64,000 nucleotides of DNA from NCBI RefSeq assembly GCF_031143425.1, contig NC_090450.1, positions 216,329,442 to 216,393,441 of the forward strand. Direction: 5' to 3'. The translations under genes were made by a program, and so were the position numbers. The notes beneath the pieces were generated by a model. The model was given only the letters and a program-made list of their open reading frames with translations, had not been told where the DNA came from and ran no database searches. The stretch is from Pleurodeles waltl (taxonomy: Eukaryota > Chordata > Amphibia > Caudata > Salamandridae). Shown here in pieces: positions 11,937 through 22,729 of this stretch. The number at the start of each line of letters is the position of its first letter. The stretch's first letter is position 1.

Positions 11937-12505
11937 CCATCTGTAGGAAGCTGGCTATCTATGCAGTGTACCAATTTAAGGGGCACTATGAAGATAGTCC
12001 AGGGCGACCTTTATTGGCTGACAGGGGTTAAAATAATAACCCTAAAAGCTCTCTTTTTTGGTAGTGTGGGAGAGCAGTTAGGCTTCTTAGAGGACAGTGT
12101 TAAGCATTTATTGCACACACAGAGCCAGTAAGCAAGACACACACTCAATAAAGAAATCCAACACCAATTTATAAAAATAAAACTTCGTATGAATTTAGAT
12201 ATCAAGATAATCAGAATCTATTAAGTACTTTTTCAGATATGAATTTTATACTTTTCAAAAGTTGATACAGCAATTTCTGGACCGATAATGTTATCCTATG
12301 GAGAAAAGACATATACGGCATTCAGGCACTTAACAATGACCTAGAGGACTGTTCTATTAGAGTGACAAGGTCCAAAGCAGCACCACCAGGTCACTTCAGG
12401 AGGCACTGAGGCACCTGGGTGCAGAGGTGCTTTGCAGCCTCAAGTGCCCTAATGTTATCCTAAGGGAAAGAAACAGACACTGCAAAGTGGTACTTGGTAA
12501 TGACT

Positions 12506-14116
12506 TGATAGAGCGTTCCGTACCTAATAATTTACCTGTATTTGGACGCTCTTGGGTCGATGAATCTTTTGACCAAGTGGGACCCTCTTTACCCAGAAGC
12601 AATCAATCAAAATCAATAATCGATAATCAATAACGAACATAAGCAATGCCCTGATCAACATAACATTTCACAATTAATCCAGAATACATTTCGGCGAAAC
12701 CATGACCTTTCGGTCATGAATAACCACACCAGTTTATGCAAAGTTAATGAATTTATTTCCCTATATTAACAAAGCTAGCACAATGTAGATGTGTCTCAAC
12801 ACCAAATGATATATGTAAATGAACAATAATAGCTGTCCATAACGGCGAAACAGATGCAATCTATGCAGCATTTGAATAACAATGCCTTCTATGATGGCAA
12901 CGCAAACCACTAAAACTACGATCTGTAATGGGCTAATTGCATACATTTAGTCAGCATAACAAGGTCTCAAATTGCATCGTGCATCAAATGAATCCTCATC
13001 TAACCTCAAATTAGCATCAGCATGTGGGTCTTCATGCAAAAACAATTTAGCCACATTAATTTAGAAAACTCCTAACTAGGGCTCTTATCAAAAATCAGCA
13101 GTTGGTTACCTAAAAAGAAAACACAATGCAATTGTACAATTTTCCTTTCATATTTACCAAATTCAATCAGCATTCAAGGAAGTCTTCGTCTCACAGGTAC
13201 CGGATTCGATCAGCATGGGACGGGGGCAAAGGGGCAGGTTGGACGGGGCAATTGCCTCACAGTGGCAAGATAAGACTAATACTTCATGCAAAGGGCAAAT
13301 CAAAGTTAAAGTCTCTAGGGCGAGAATTACTTAAAAGTCTCTAGAAGACAGCAAAATGACGAAGTCAGCAAGATAGGCCATAATGGCCAATGTCCTGCAA
13401 AATGGCGGGTATGGGCGATGTCTCTCGTAATGTCTCTCAAAATGGCTGGTAAAGTTCGTAATGGGTGCGCGCTCTCGCTACTTTCTCCTTGTGCACCTGG
13501 TTTAAATAGACAACAGTTCAAATCCAGTAGGGTCTTCCATTGGAGGGTTCATAGGTTAGCTTCAAATTGTCCAATCAAAAACAACAGTTCTCAAGCTTTT
13601 ACTTAAGCATACATTATCCTTGGAGTCGGGAACGTAAGTTGCAACATATTTTACCAATTAACTCACTTTCAGAGCGTCCATTGTCTGCACCTGCAGATTG
13701 ACCTTGGAGTGAAGAAGAAAAATGCCAGGCTGGCACGAAACCTTAAGATAAGCATGTGAACGATCTCACTGGAAAAGTACAGCTTCAAGCAAGAATACAC
13801 GTTTCATTAGCACATTGGAAAAATACGAGCATCTAAATTGTGAGACATGGCAACTAGGCCAAAGCCTCCACTAAAGTTATGCTAAGATAAAGCATTTCTA
13901 ACAAGCAAATCATGGCACACGTTTACGATTATGTCAAACTAGTACAATTCTAATACATCACGTTATATGAAGCACGCTTATAAATGTTGGCAAACTACGC
14001 TGAGGGCACATTTTGTCCCCGTACAATCTTATTTAGTTCGATTAAAGTCACACTCGATTATTGCAGTACTACGTTTATGCACTAATAAATGTAAAGCCTT
14101 CATTTCAGCTTCATCA
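12506..14116 (-). repeat. ERV1 3' LTR
   Basis: 1,611 bp, reading TGATGAAGCTG...CTATCA on the minus strand. It is matched by the copy at 20660-22270 with 12 substitutions. A TATTTAAA TATA-like box lies at 13501-13508 and an AATAAA at 12752-12757, both read on the minus strand. If both are used the R region would be long (hundreds of bases), which is unusual. A YY1-like site (CCGCCATTTT on the minus strand) is at 13399-13408. Short ORFs within the LTR occur in both copies simply because the sequence is duplicated. Confidence 0.95.
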
Positions 14117-14128
14117 ATCCCTCCTCTG
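14117..14128 (-). other. ERV1 polypurine tract
   Basis: On the minus strand the bases just upstream of the 3' LTR read AGAGGAGGGAT directly before TGATGAAG. This is the expected plus-strand primer for reverse transcription. Confidence 0.75.
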
Positions 14129-14174
14129 ATGACTACTTGTCATCACACAAACTATTCCCACAAATTTTATTTCA

Positions 14175-15238
14175 TTAAAATTCTGTCAGTTCTCTTTGCC
14201 TTTTAGTTCCCCTTGTCCTTGCTTTGTATTCTTCTGCCATTCTTTTCATCATTTTCTCTTCCTTCCTTCTTTTAATTCTTTCCATGATCATTATTATTCC
14301 CCTTTTTATTCCCCAAATTCCAAATATGCAAATTAGAACTATTAAAATTCCCTGTATTATTTTTAGTAAAGTTCCATTCCAAATGCCACCAAGCCAATTT
14401 CCCACTGAAGCAAGTCCCTTTCCAACCTTCTCCCACACTCCTGGTTCTTTCAATTCCTTCAAATCTGCACTCTCTTTTGTTAGATTAGCAAGCATTGTTT
14501 TAATCTTCACACTATTATCTGGTATATACGTGCAACAGTGTCATGCACCAAGCATTTTGCAAACGCCGCCATCCTTTGCTAAAAGAATGTCTAAGGCAAG
14601 CCTGTTTTGAAGAGTCATAGCTCTTTCCGCTGCAAGTTCAGCATCTATCAGGATTATAGCACCTGAAAACTTTGTCAACATGTTATCCACTATAGTAGAC
14701 AACTTTCTTATTTTGATGGAATTCAACACAACTCCCAATGAAGGAATCATGGCTCCAAATATATCTCCTACCACAGCAGCTGCGGTCTCTCTTTTCTGGA
14801 TACGATGGGATCCAGATGTCTTTGGAATCATCGATAAGTCATCCAGTTGATAAACCTTTGGGAACACTATACCCAAATAACATCTCCCCCACCATCCTTT
14901 TGGAAGACGATAATAGGCACTATGCCCACAAATGTAATATACACCTGGTATGACAGGATCAAGTCCGTTCGGCATGAATGTCCATTTGGCTTTAAAGATA
15001 AACGTGTGTTTACACTCACTCGCTCCTACAAAAATGTTATCATAATAAGATTCACCTCGATATATACAAAATTTCCCTACATGCCAAGCATCTAAAGCTA
15101 TTCTCCCTTGTGTCTTTATTGCAGCAAAAGCATAATTATCTACTGAAGTCCTCTTATGTAGCTCCTTTTCTAATTTCGCATTCATTTGTGCCCTTCTATC
15201 ATCTGTGCGATCTAAAAAGCTTATTCTATACTTGTTAT
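14175..15238 (-). pseudogene. env: ERV1 env remnant (end of SU and the TM subunit)
   Basis: What remains is the last part of the surface subunit, a furin-type cleavage site (RIQKR) followed by a hydrophobic, alanine-rich fusion-peptide-like stretch, a heptad region, and a motif beginning LQNRLALD and leading into GGVCK. This resembles the TM core of gamma-type envelopes and of the ERV2 Env. A TGA at 14541-14543 lies between the first cysteine and the following CC. The frame then continues through a membrane segment (ILIVLICIFGIWGI) and a basic cytoplasmic tail to 14175. The spacing between cysteines is seven codons counting the stop, against six in ERV2. The 5' portion is missing because of a deletion fused to pol. 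It is not functional as read. Confidence 0.85.
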
Positions 15239-17145
15239 TCTTTCCTTCATTATTCTCCGTGACCCTTTCTCTATTTGGTGACCCAAATATTTCACTTTCT
15301 TCTGACAGAACTGCAACTTTGAAGGAGACACCTTGTGTCCATTCCTTCCCAAATGGTTCAGTAGGGCAATGGTATCAGCTGTGCAGCCACTTTCTGTCTT
15401 AGCTGCAATCAGCAAGTCATCATTGTACTGCACTAGGACTGACTCGAATGGCAATTCTAACGCTTCCAAGTCTTTCTTTAGAATCTGATTGAATATTGAC
15501 GGTGACTCAGAAAACCCTTGAGGAATTCGACACCAACTGTATACTCTGTCTAGGAATTTGAAACAAAAGAGAAATTGGCTGTCCTCATGAAGAGGCACCG
15601 AAAAGAAAGCTTGTGACAAGTCGATGACTGAGAACCACTCGGCATCGCAAGGGATTTGAAACATTATCACGGCTGGATTCGGTACTACAGGGCAGCATTT
15701 GACTATGATGTCATTTATTTTCCTCAAGTCCTGCACTATTTGGACCTTTCCACTCGGCTTTATCAGTCCCATGATTGGTGAATTACATGGACTGCTTAGC
15801 ACTTCTTTCAGTACTCCCTGTTTTACAAACTCGTCAATAAGTTGGGCGACTTTCATGAGGGTGTCTTGTTCCATGTGGTATTGTGGGGTCTGGGGAAAGG
15901 TTGCATTGGTTTTTACTGTCACTTTCACTGGTTCCACTCCTTTCACCAATCCCACCTCCTTTCCTGTCATATCCCATACTTCTTTTCCGACTGTTTCCCG
16001 TAACTCAGCTGGAATATCTTCTTCAGTTAACATCGGAAGAAGGGTAATCAGAGGATAATTTTCATCGACAACTTCCATCTCGTCCCCTTCTACACTGTCC
16101 TCCTCTTCCCCATCACTGCTCGTCTGAATTCTTATTCCATCGTACGAACACATAATCGAACATCCCAATTTGCACAATAGGTCTCTCCCTAACAGTGCTA
16201 TCGGGCTTGAGTCACATACCACAAAATTATGTAACCCTTGGTAGTTACCAATGCTGACTGGTACTGGATCTGTGATTGGGTTCGTCAGGTACCTGTTTGC
16301 TACTCCCACCACTTGGACTGTTCTCCCTGAAAGGGGCAAATTTGGTACTTCAATGCTCCTAACAGTTGAACGTGTGGCTCCTGTGTCAACTAAGAATGAA
16401 ACACGATGACCCATAACTTTTCCCTCTACATATGGACCCTTTTGATCAACTTCCAAGGATGCTGCAAGCACACAATTTCCCTCCTCATCTGAACTTTCAC
16501 TCTCCCATACATTGTTTATTCCACTCTCACTGTGTAATGGAAACTGTTGTACTGTGCCATTTGTACTCATCACCTGACTCGAGACCTGTGGAGGACCCAT
16601 CACTTGCTGCTGATTCATTGGTGCCAAAGGTATTTGCATTTGCTGATTAGGTACCATGGGAAACTGCTGTTGCATCGGCTGCATTTGCGTCATCTGCATA
16701 CGGGGCATTTGCATCTGCTGCGGCTGCATAGGCTGTAATCCTTGCAGCTGATTTATGGTCTGAAAATTTGGGTTTGGACCTCTCATTTTCGGTCCCCTCA
16801 TTGTCTGGAATGCATTGACATCATTGTTTTGCTGACCAACACCTGCACCTTCCTGCACCATCATTGGGCACTCGCGTTTCCAATGTCCGACGATTCCGCA
16901 CGCGTGACACGGCATCACCCTTTTCATTGCCTGCATACCATTCGGAGTCACAACAGTATTCAAATCCGGACCATTATTCACAAAACCTCCTCTGCCTCTG
17001 CCTCTCGCTTGTGGCTGGAACACCATATTTCCCTGTAGCTGCGGCTGCGGCTGCGGTACCTGCTGTTGGAACCCTTGCAACCCTTGCAAACCTGTCTGAG
17101 CTGCTTTAAGCTGCATCATCATCACCTTCTCTTTCAACCTTTCTG
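15221..17145 (-). pseudogene. pol: ERV1 nucleocapsid-protease-RT remnant
   Basis: One open stretch of about 638 codons carries the Gag nucleocapsid and the start of Pol. It holds an RGRGRGG box, a zinc knuckle CX2CX4HX4C (near 16866-16910), a Gln/Met-rich linker, protease motif LVDTGAT (16376-16387) and the RT fingers and palm. The RT active site reads YNDD (15416-15427) instead of the usual YMDD or YVDD. No stop separates nucleocapsid and protease, unlike ERV2. The frame ends just after the RT palm/thumb boundary, where the sequence jumps into env near 15.23 kb. RNase H and integrase are absent. The start is only the frame opening, with no ATG. It sits one frame away from the upstream gag segment. 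Confidence 0.88.
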
Positions 17146-19669
17146 TTTCACCTCAATTTCGTCACTACAGTATTTCGCATAAGTCAACACTTCATCAATC
17201 GGTTTCGACTGCCAACAAATTAAATGCGTCTTTATCATCTGACTTATCTCTGGTCTCAGCCCTTCCACAAATCTAAACACAAAATGAAGCATGTCCTTCG
17301 CCTCTATTGTTTCCGTGCCACTGTAGTTCTTGAACGCCTTCAACAACCTCTCATAGTAACCATGAATCGACTCTTTAGCCTCTTGGGCAGTTCGATCAAT
17401 CTTCTGCCAATCCACATTTTTCGCGGCAACCTTCGTCTTCAAATGCTCAATCACCTTGTGGTACAAGCTCATCACCATAGGTGATGGTGCACCCGTATCC
17501 CTGTCTCTCTCTGGTTCGCTTGTCGGCCAACCTACAGCCCTTTTGCATTCTTCCCACAAATCTGCCGGAACCACAATCTCAAAGAGGGTGTTCAGGTCTT
17601 CCCAAAGACATTTTGCAAGCTTCACAAACCTATCAGTCTGTTGATACCATTCAATCGGTTTCTCTCTCAGTTTGGGAAAATCATCCGTAAAAGACTGAAT
17701 GTCACTTCTGTGCCACGGTACATGTATCAATTTTCCCCCTGCTGTCTCCCTCATCGGTAACATGGTTACTGCATCACTACTCTGTGGTCTTTTCTCCTTA
17801 TGCTCGGGGACACTGTCTTTCTTCTTTTCCTTTTTCTTTGCCCACCTGCTTTCCCATTTGTCTAAGCACCTCCACACTTGTGCACTCTGCAGCAATTCTC
17901 TAAGGTGCGTCTTCATGCCTGCTGACCTCATGTGTTCAAAGTCTGTGGTCCCGAAATCCAATCTATAGCTCCTGCTCAAGTGTTTTGTCTTGTCTATCTC
18001 AATCCCGTTTTTGTCAGCTATTTCTTGCAACCTTCTGTGTACCTTATTCACTTCTCTCGTAATCCTGGGACATAGATACCTCAGCTCTTCTTCCGAGTAG
18101 GACTCTAGCCTGTTCACACCCATAGTCCCTTCCACCAACTGCTTCCATGCCCAACCTTACCCTATTCAGGTAGTCTTCCCCCTTCCCACTTGTTGAGCTT
18201 TGTGTGGAATTCAGACTGTTGAACCACTGTGTTAGCTGTTGCGCATTCAACCCCATCAGTGTAGCATTCACATCGACTGCCATTGATGGTTGCGGCAACT
18301 TCTCAGTGTTCGATGTTAGAGGTATTATCAGTGGGGGGCTCGACCTCACCACTGTTGACTGAGCACATATGGGACTAAACTCCATCAAGGACCCAGATCC
18401 AGTTGGCTGAGCCGCTATCAGAGTTACCTCTGAAGTGTTTTCTATACACCTCCTCTCCGTCCCATTCTGCAGCATTGATCCTTGACCGCTCATACCTAAG
18501 TTAGGCTGGGTGTACAAAGGTACCGGTGGACCTACAGTAATGGGTAGGGTTATCGCATCTGGGTTCTGTCCCTTCCCCAGGTTCTGAGGCATGTTCATTC
18601 CCACACTATGGGTCATCATTGCCGGCATGCCCATCTGACTCCCCGTCATCTGAGCATGTGCGGTTCCCCCTTGCATCTGCTTTTGAGGCATCAAAAACTG
18701 AGTTGATTCAGCTTGTGCCAATGTTGGGTTGCAACCATTCTGTACTCCCATTACGGTTGGATCTAGAATCATCCCTGCACTGTTGTCACTGGTGTAGTAC
18801 CTTGGGACCTGCGGCTGATAATTTTCTGCTGGTTTCAATAGGGGTACATCTGGATATATTCTCCTAACCTGCGGTATCTGCGGGGTAAACAGTAAACTCG
18901 GGTCCTTAGATCCCGATGGCATTTCTGAATTCACAGTTTCATTATTCTGTACCGGTGCCGGAGGGGCAGAACTGGTACTTGGACCTTGTCCACTCTCTGC
19001 ATAAGGCGGTGGACGGTCGTTCAGCAATTGCATGATGAACTCCTCATCATCTGACTCATCTTCTCTATCTTTGGAACACCTCCTGTTTGTCTAACAGGTA
19101 GCTTTCTTGCCTGTCTCCTCTTCTTCCTTAGCAATTGCGGGAAACAATTTTATCCCCTGCAATACATCTGACCTCCACACCTTCTGTGCATTGTCCCACC
19201 TAGCGTCCGCTAGTGTCTTTTCTACCTTTCTCATCCTGGTCTCGAACTTCTTTTGCTGTTGCTGTCTAGCCATTAGTTCCCAAATCGCTAGAGCCTCAAA
19301 CTGTGCTGGTCTTGGAGGTACCTTCATGTCGTACATCGCGAATCTCAAATTCTCTAGGATCCTTATATTGAATGTCCCATGGATCGGGAACGCTACGCTC
19401 CCATGTTTCTCTGTCAGCTTGTGCCATTGTTTTAGCCAAAGGCATGGAGCTACCCCTTTTTCCTCCATTACAATGTAAGCTGGTGTACCTTCGGGCGGCG
19501 TCTCCTCTCCTACGCTCGCTTTAATGTAAGACTCTCCCTTCATCGCACTCTTTAACGCTTTAAAAAATTTCATTTTCTCGTCTTTTATTTCACAAAATTT
19601 GTAATCAATAGGTGACTTTAATTCCCGGAATACTCTTCGCTTGCCTTTCCCCTTCCAATCGAGTCCCAC
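17134..19669 (-). pseudogene. gag: ERV1 gag (matrix to capsid), interrupted
   Basis: Gag is spread over three open pieces: 19091-19669, 18044-19033 and 17134-18138. The first two share a frame and are separated by an amber codon at 19091-19093. The third is in another frame, with the shift near 18.14-18.16 kb. A second shift at about 17.14 kb leads into the nucleocapsid. Features seen: a PPPY late-domain motif just after the first stop (near 19.02 kb), a Pro/Gln-rich middle region, and a capsid core with the phrase HVPWHRSDI that also occurs as HVPWKRSEV in ERV2. The first piece opens with GTG-GGA where a myristoylated Gag would have ATG-GGA; no ATG lies upstream in frame. It is therefore probably not translated as an intact Gag. 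Confidence 0.85.
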
Positions 19670-20633
19670 GGACTGCGTCCAATCCGTGCGCGACCCTTCT
19701 CTGCAACCATCCTATCCCAGCGCGGCTCCTAGTGACGTCACACTCACACACACTGTGGCTGGCAAAGCCTCGCGGCTTGTCCTCCTTCACTCAACTCCTC
19801 TCGTATCAACTTCTAGCATATATCGCGAGCAACCAAAAATATAAAACAGATCTGTCGGTTTACTACAGGAAGGGTAACACAATCGCTTTAGGACCTTAGG
19901 GATTTTTCACTAGCCTCGGCAGTTATTCCATCTTTCTCGGTCCCCACTTTCGCAAGCAAATCTGACCCGCAGACTCTGCTCTCAACTTGTCAGTGATCTA
20001 TTCTAGTGCACTTAGAATTTGTCAAAGCCCGAAGTCGAAGTTTCTTTCACTCCCTTAACACACGTACCGACTCGTTGACCACGCCCGATCAACCTACTAA
20101 ACCGACCAGACCACAACATAAACAAGTGTCTCATACACTTTTCAACATACTCCGGAGTCTCTTGACCTCGCAGGGCCCGTCTCAACAACAACAACCACGT
20201 GGACCTTTTTCTGCACAAAGCGCCACACGCACATGAAGTTCGACGACTTCCCTACTCTCACACTCGGAGTCGCACCTCTGCTATTTTCTATGAAGTTCGA
20301 CGACTTCTCTACTTCTACACTCGGAGTCGCACCTCCGCTATTCTCTAAAATCCTCGCAACCTTTTCACACAATCTGCGGCAATAAGCTGTGCAAGCGCAA
20401 AACCCTAACTTCACTCATACCGTCACTAGTACCACCAACGCTGATTTCACACCTCCATTCTCTCCATTCGCAAGCTCCGAGATCCCGGGAAAGTCGCGGG
20501 GGACTTAGCCCATCATCATTCTCTCAATCTGTTTTACCCAAGAAAAATCTAATTCAGCTTCTCGAGTGGGGTTTCAAAGAGCGTAACCGTTAATTCAACA
20601 CCATTTACTTTAAAAGTACGGGGTCCCAAAGGG
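19670..20633 (-). other. ERV1 leader between PBS and gag
   Basis: About 1 kb of untranslated leader, long for a retrovirus. It contains a 57-bp direct repeat in two copies (20233-20346), each with the phrase ATGAAGTTCGACGACTT on plus and ACTCGGAGTCGCACCTC. No complete ORF of interest lies here; a 61-codon minus ORF at 19605-19790 is in a different frame from gag. The leader would hold the packaging signal and a splice donor. I did not identify a clear donor. Confidence 0.6.
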
Positions 20634-20654
20634 CGAAACCGTCCTCTGCTACCA
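20634..20654 (-). other. ERV1 primer-binding site, initiator-Met tRNA
   Basis: Five bases inside the 5' LTR the minus strand reads TGGTAGCAGAGGACGGTT. This matches the complement of the 3' end of vertebrate initiator tRNA-Met (from memory) except for one base. On the plus strand the site ends with CTCTGCTACCA, like the tRNA itself. A tRNA gene was considered and rejected because only the 3' end is present and the position is exactly that of a PBS. Confidence 0.85.
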
Positions 20655-20659
20655 TCTAC

Positions 20660-22270
20660 TGATAGAGCGTTCCGTACCTAATAATTTACCTGTATTTGGA
20701 CGCTCTTGGGTCGATGAATCTTTTGACCAAGTGGGACCCTCTTTACCCAGAAGCAATCAATCAAAATCAATAATCGATAATCAATAACGAACATAAGCAA
20801 TGCCCTGATCAACATAACATTTCACAATTAATCCAGAATACATTTCGGCGAAACCATGACCTTTCGGTCATGAATAACCACACCAGTTTATGCAAAGTTA
20901 ATGAATTTATTTCCCTATATTAACAAAGCTAGCACAATGTAGATGTGTCTCAACACCAAATGATATATGTAAATGAACATTAATAGCTGTCCATAATGGC
21001 GAAACAGATGCAATCTATGCAGCATTTGAATAACAATGCCTTCTATGATGGCAACGCAAACCACTAAAACTACGATCTGTAATGGGCTAATTGCATACAT
21101 TTAGTCAGCATAACAAGGTCTCAAATTGCATCGTGCATCAAATGAATCCTCATCTAACCTCAAATTAGCATCAGCATGTGGGTCTTCATGCAAAAACAAT
21201 TTAGCAACATTAATTTAGAAAACTCCTAACTAGGGCTCTTATCAAAAATCAGCAGTTGGTTACCTAAAAAGAAAACAGAATGCAATTGTACAATTTTCCT
21301 TTCATATTTACCAAATTCAATCAGCATTCAAGGAAGTCTTCGTCTCACAGGTACCGGATTCGATCAGCATGGGACGGGGGCAAAGGGGCAGGTTGGACGG
21401 GGCAATTGCCTCACAGCGGCAAGATAAGACTAATACTTCATGCAAAGGGCAAATCAAAGTTAAAGTCTCTAGGGCGAGAATTACTTAAAAGTCACTAGAA
21501 GAAAGCAAAATGACGAAGTCAGCAAGATAGGCCATAATGGCCAATGTCCTGCAAAATGGCGGGTATGGGCGATGTCTCTCGTAATGTCTCTCAAAATGGC
21601 TGGTAAAGTTCGTAATGGGTGCGCGCTCTCGCTACTTTCTCCTTGTGCACCTGGTTTAAATAGACAACAGTTCAAATCCAGTAGGGTCTTCCATTGGAGG
21701 GTTCATAGGTTAGCTTCAAATTGTCCAATCAAAAACAACAGTTCTCAAGCTTTTACTTAAGCATACATTATCCTTGGAGTCGGGAACGTAAGTTGCAACA
21801 TATTTTACCAATTAACTCACTTTCAGAGCGTCCATTGTCTGCACCTGCAGATTGACCTTGGAGTGAAGAAGAAAAATGCCAGGCTGGCACGAAACCTTAA
21901 GATAAGCATGTGAACGATCTCACTGGAAAAGTACAGCTTCAAGCAAGAATACACGTTTCATTAGCACATTGGAAAAATACGAGCATCTAAATCGTGAGGC
22001 ATGGCAACTAGGCCAAAGCCTCCACTAAAGTTATGCTAAGCTAAAGCATTTCTAACAAGCAAATCATGGCACACGTTTACGATTATGTCAATCTAGTACA
22101 ATTCTAATACATCACGTTATATGAAGCACGCTTATAAATGTTGGCAAACTACGCTGAGGGCACATTTTGTCCCCGTACAATCTTATTTAGTTCGATTAAA
22201 GTCACACTCGATTATTGCAGTACTACGTTTATGCACTAATAAATGTAAAGCCTTCATTTCAGCTTCATCA
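20660..22270 (-). repeat. ERV1 5' LTR
   Basis: 1,611 bp, TG...CA, followed on the right by GACT, the target duplication. TATA-like TATTTAAA is at 21655-21662, AATAAA at 20906-20911, and a YY1-like site at 21553-21562, all read on the minus strand. It is nearly identical to the 3' LTR. This copy drives proviral transcription leftwards. Confidence 0.95.
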
Positions 22271-22729
22271 GACTTACAGGACTGTTCTTCTGGGCTTGAG
22301 GTGAGTATGGACAAGGTCCAAGGCCATACCAACAAGGTCCCCTCAGGGGGCATTGGAGCATCGGGGGCAGAGGTGTTTTAGGGCATTAGATATCCCATTC
22401 ACTTCAATGGGGATTGGTCTGAATAGAAAGTGGCTGAATGGAGGGACTGGGGAGCCGGTCTGGGGGAACATCCATTAATGACCCTCTTTAGTGCCATTGC
22501 CATAGGTACCAGCAGTACCATTTACTAGGGACTTATAGAGGTGCTAAAGTCCTGTGCCAATTGTGGAACAATTTGACATACTTTGTTTTAAGAAAAGAGC
22601 ACTGGCACTGAGATCTGTTTAGCAGGTCTCTGTGCATTGTCAGAGTTGAAAATCAACATCTAGTAGTTCTAACAGGGGGCAAAAAGTTGGGGTGGGCATC
22701 TGAAAAGAAGTCCAGTTTCCTACACCATC

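Larger units (their letters stand above)
12506..22270 (-). mobile_element. ERV1: defective class I endogenous retrovirus
   Basis: A provirus on the minus strand, 9,765 bp, with two 1,611-bp LTRs and a 4-bp target duplication GACT (12502-12505 and 22271-22274). Reading right to left the order is 5' LTR, initiator-Met tRNA primer site, ~1-kb leader, gag, pro-RT, env transmembrane part, polypurine tract, 3' LTR. The LTRs differ at 12 positions by eye (about 0.7%) with no indel, so the insertion is young. The coding region is broken in gag and env, and a deletion removes RNase H, integrase and most of the Env surface subunit. Gamma-type assignment rests on the gag core, the RT and the TM domain. 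Confidence 0.93.
11942..22724. mobile_element. Solo LTR (~1.0 kb) split by ERV1; TSD CCATC
   Basis: The outer sequence begins TGTAGGAAGCTGGC at 11942 and ends CCAGTTTCCTACA at 22724. The 5-bp CCATC flanks both sides (11937-11941 and 22725-22729). Without ERV1 and one copy of its 4-bp duplication the unit is about 1,014 bp. The TGTAGGAA...TTCCTACA ends resemble those of the Gmr1-type LTRs in the second half of the window, and the 5-bp duplication fits Ty3/gypsy elements. It contains an imperfect internal duplication (ACAAGGTCC, then CCTCAGG or a variant, then GGGGCA or GGTGCAGAGGTG) on both sides of the ERV1 insertion point. Confidence 0.75.

Noticed and set aside
14541..14543. TGA inside the ERV1 TM motif read as a recoded (selenocysteine) codon
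   Set aside because: No recoding element is evident, and the rest of ERV1 is clearly degraded, so a nonsense mutation is simpler.
18138..18150. Programmed frameshift in ERV1 gag
   Set aside because: The shift lies inside Gag before capsid, where no retrovirus is known to use one, and gag has other breaks.
16432..19478. Plus-strand ORFs across ERV1 gag and pol
   Set aside because: They are antisense shadows of the retroviral genes.
19605..19790. Minus ORF upstream of ERV1 gag as an accessory gene
   Set aside because: It overlaps the gag start in another frame, is short and has no recognisable domain.
20634..20654. A tRNA-Met gene or fragment
   Set aside because: Only the 3' end matches, it includes CCA (not encoded in eukaryotic tRNA genes), and it lies exactly at the PBS position.
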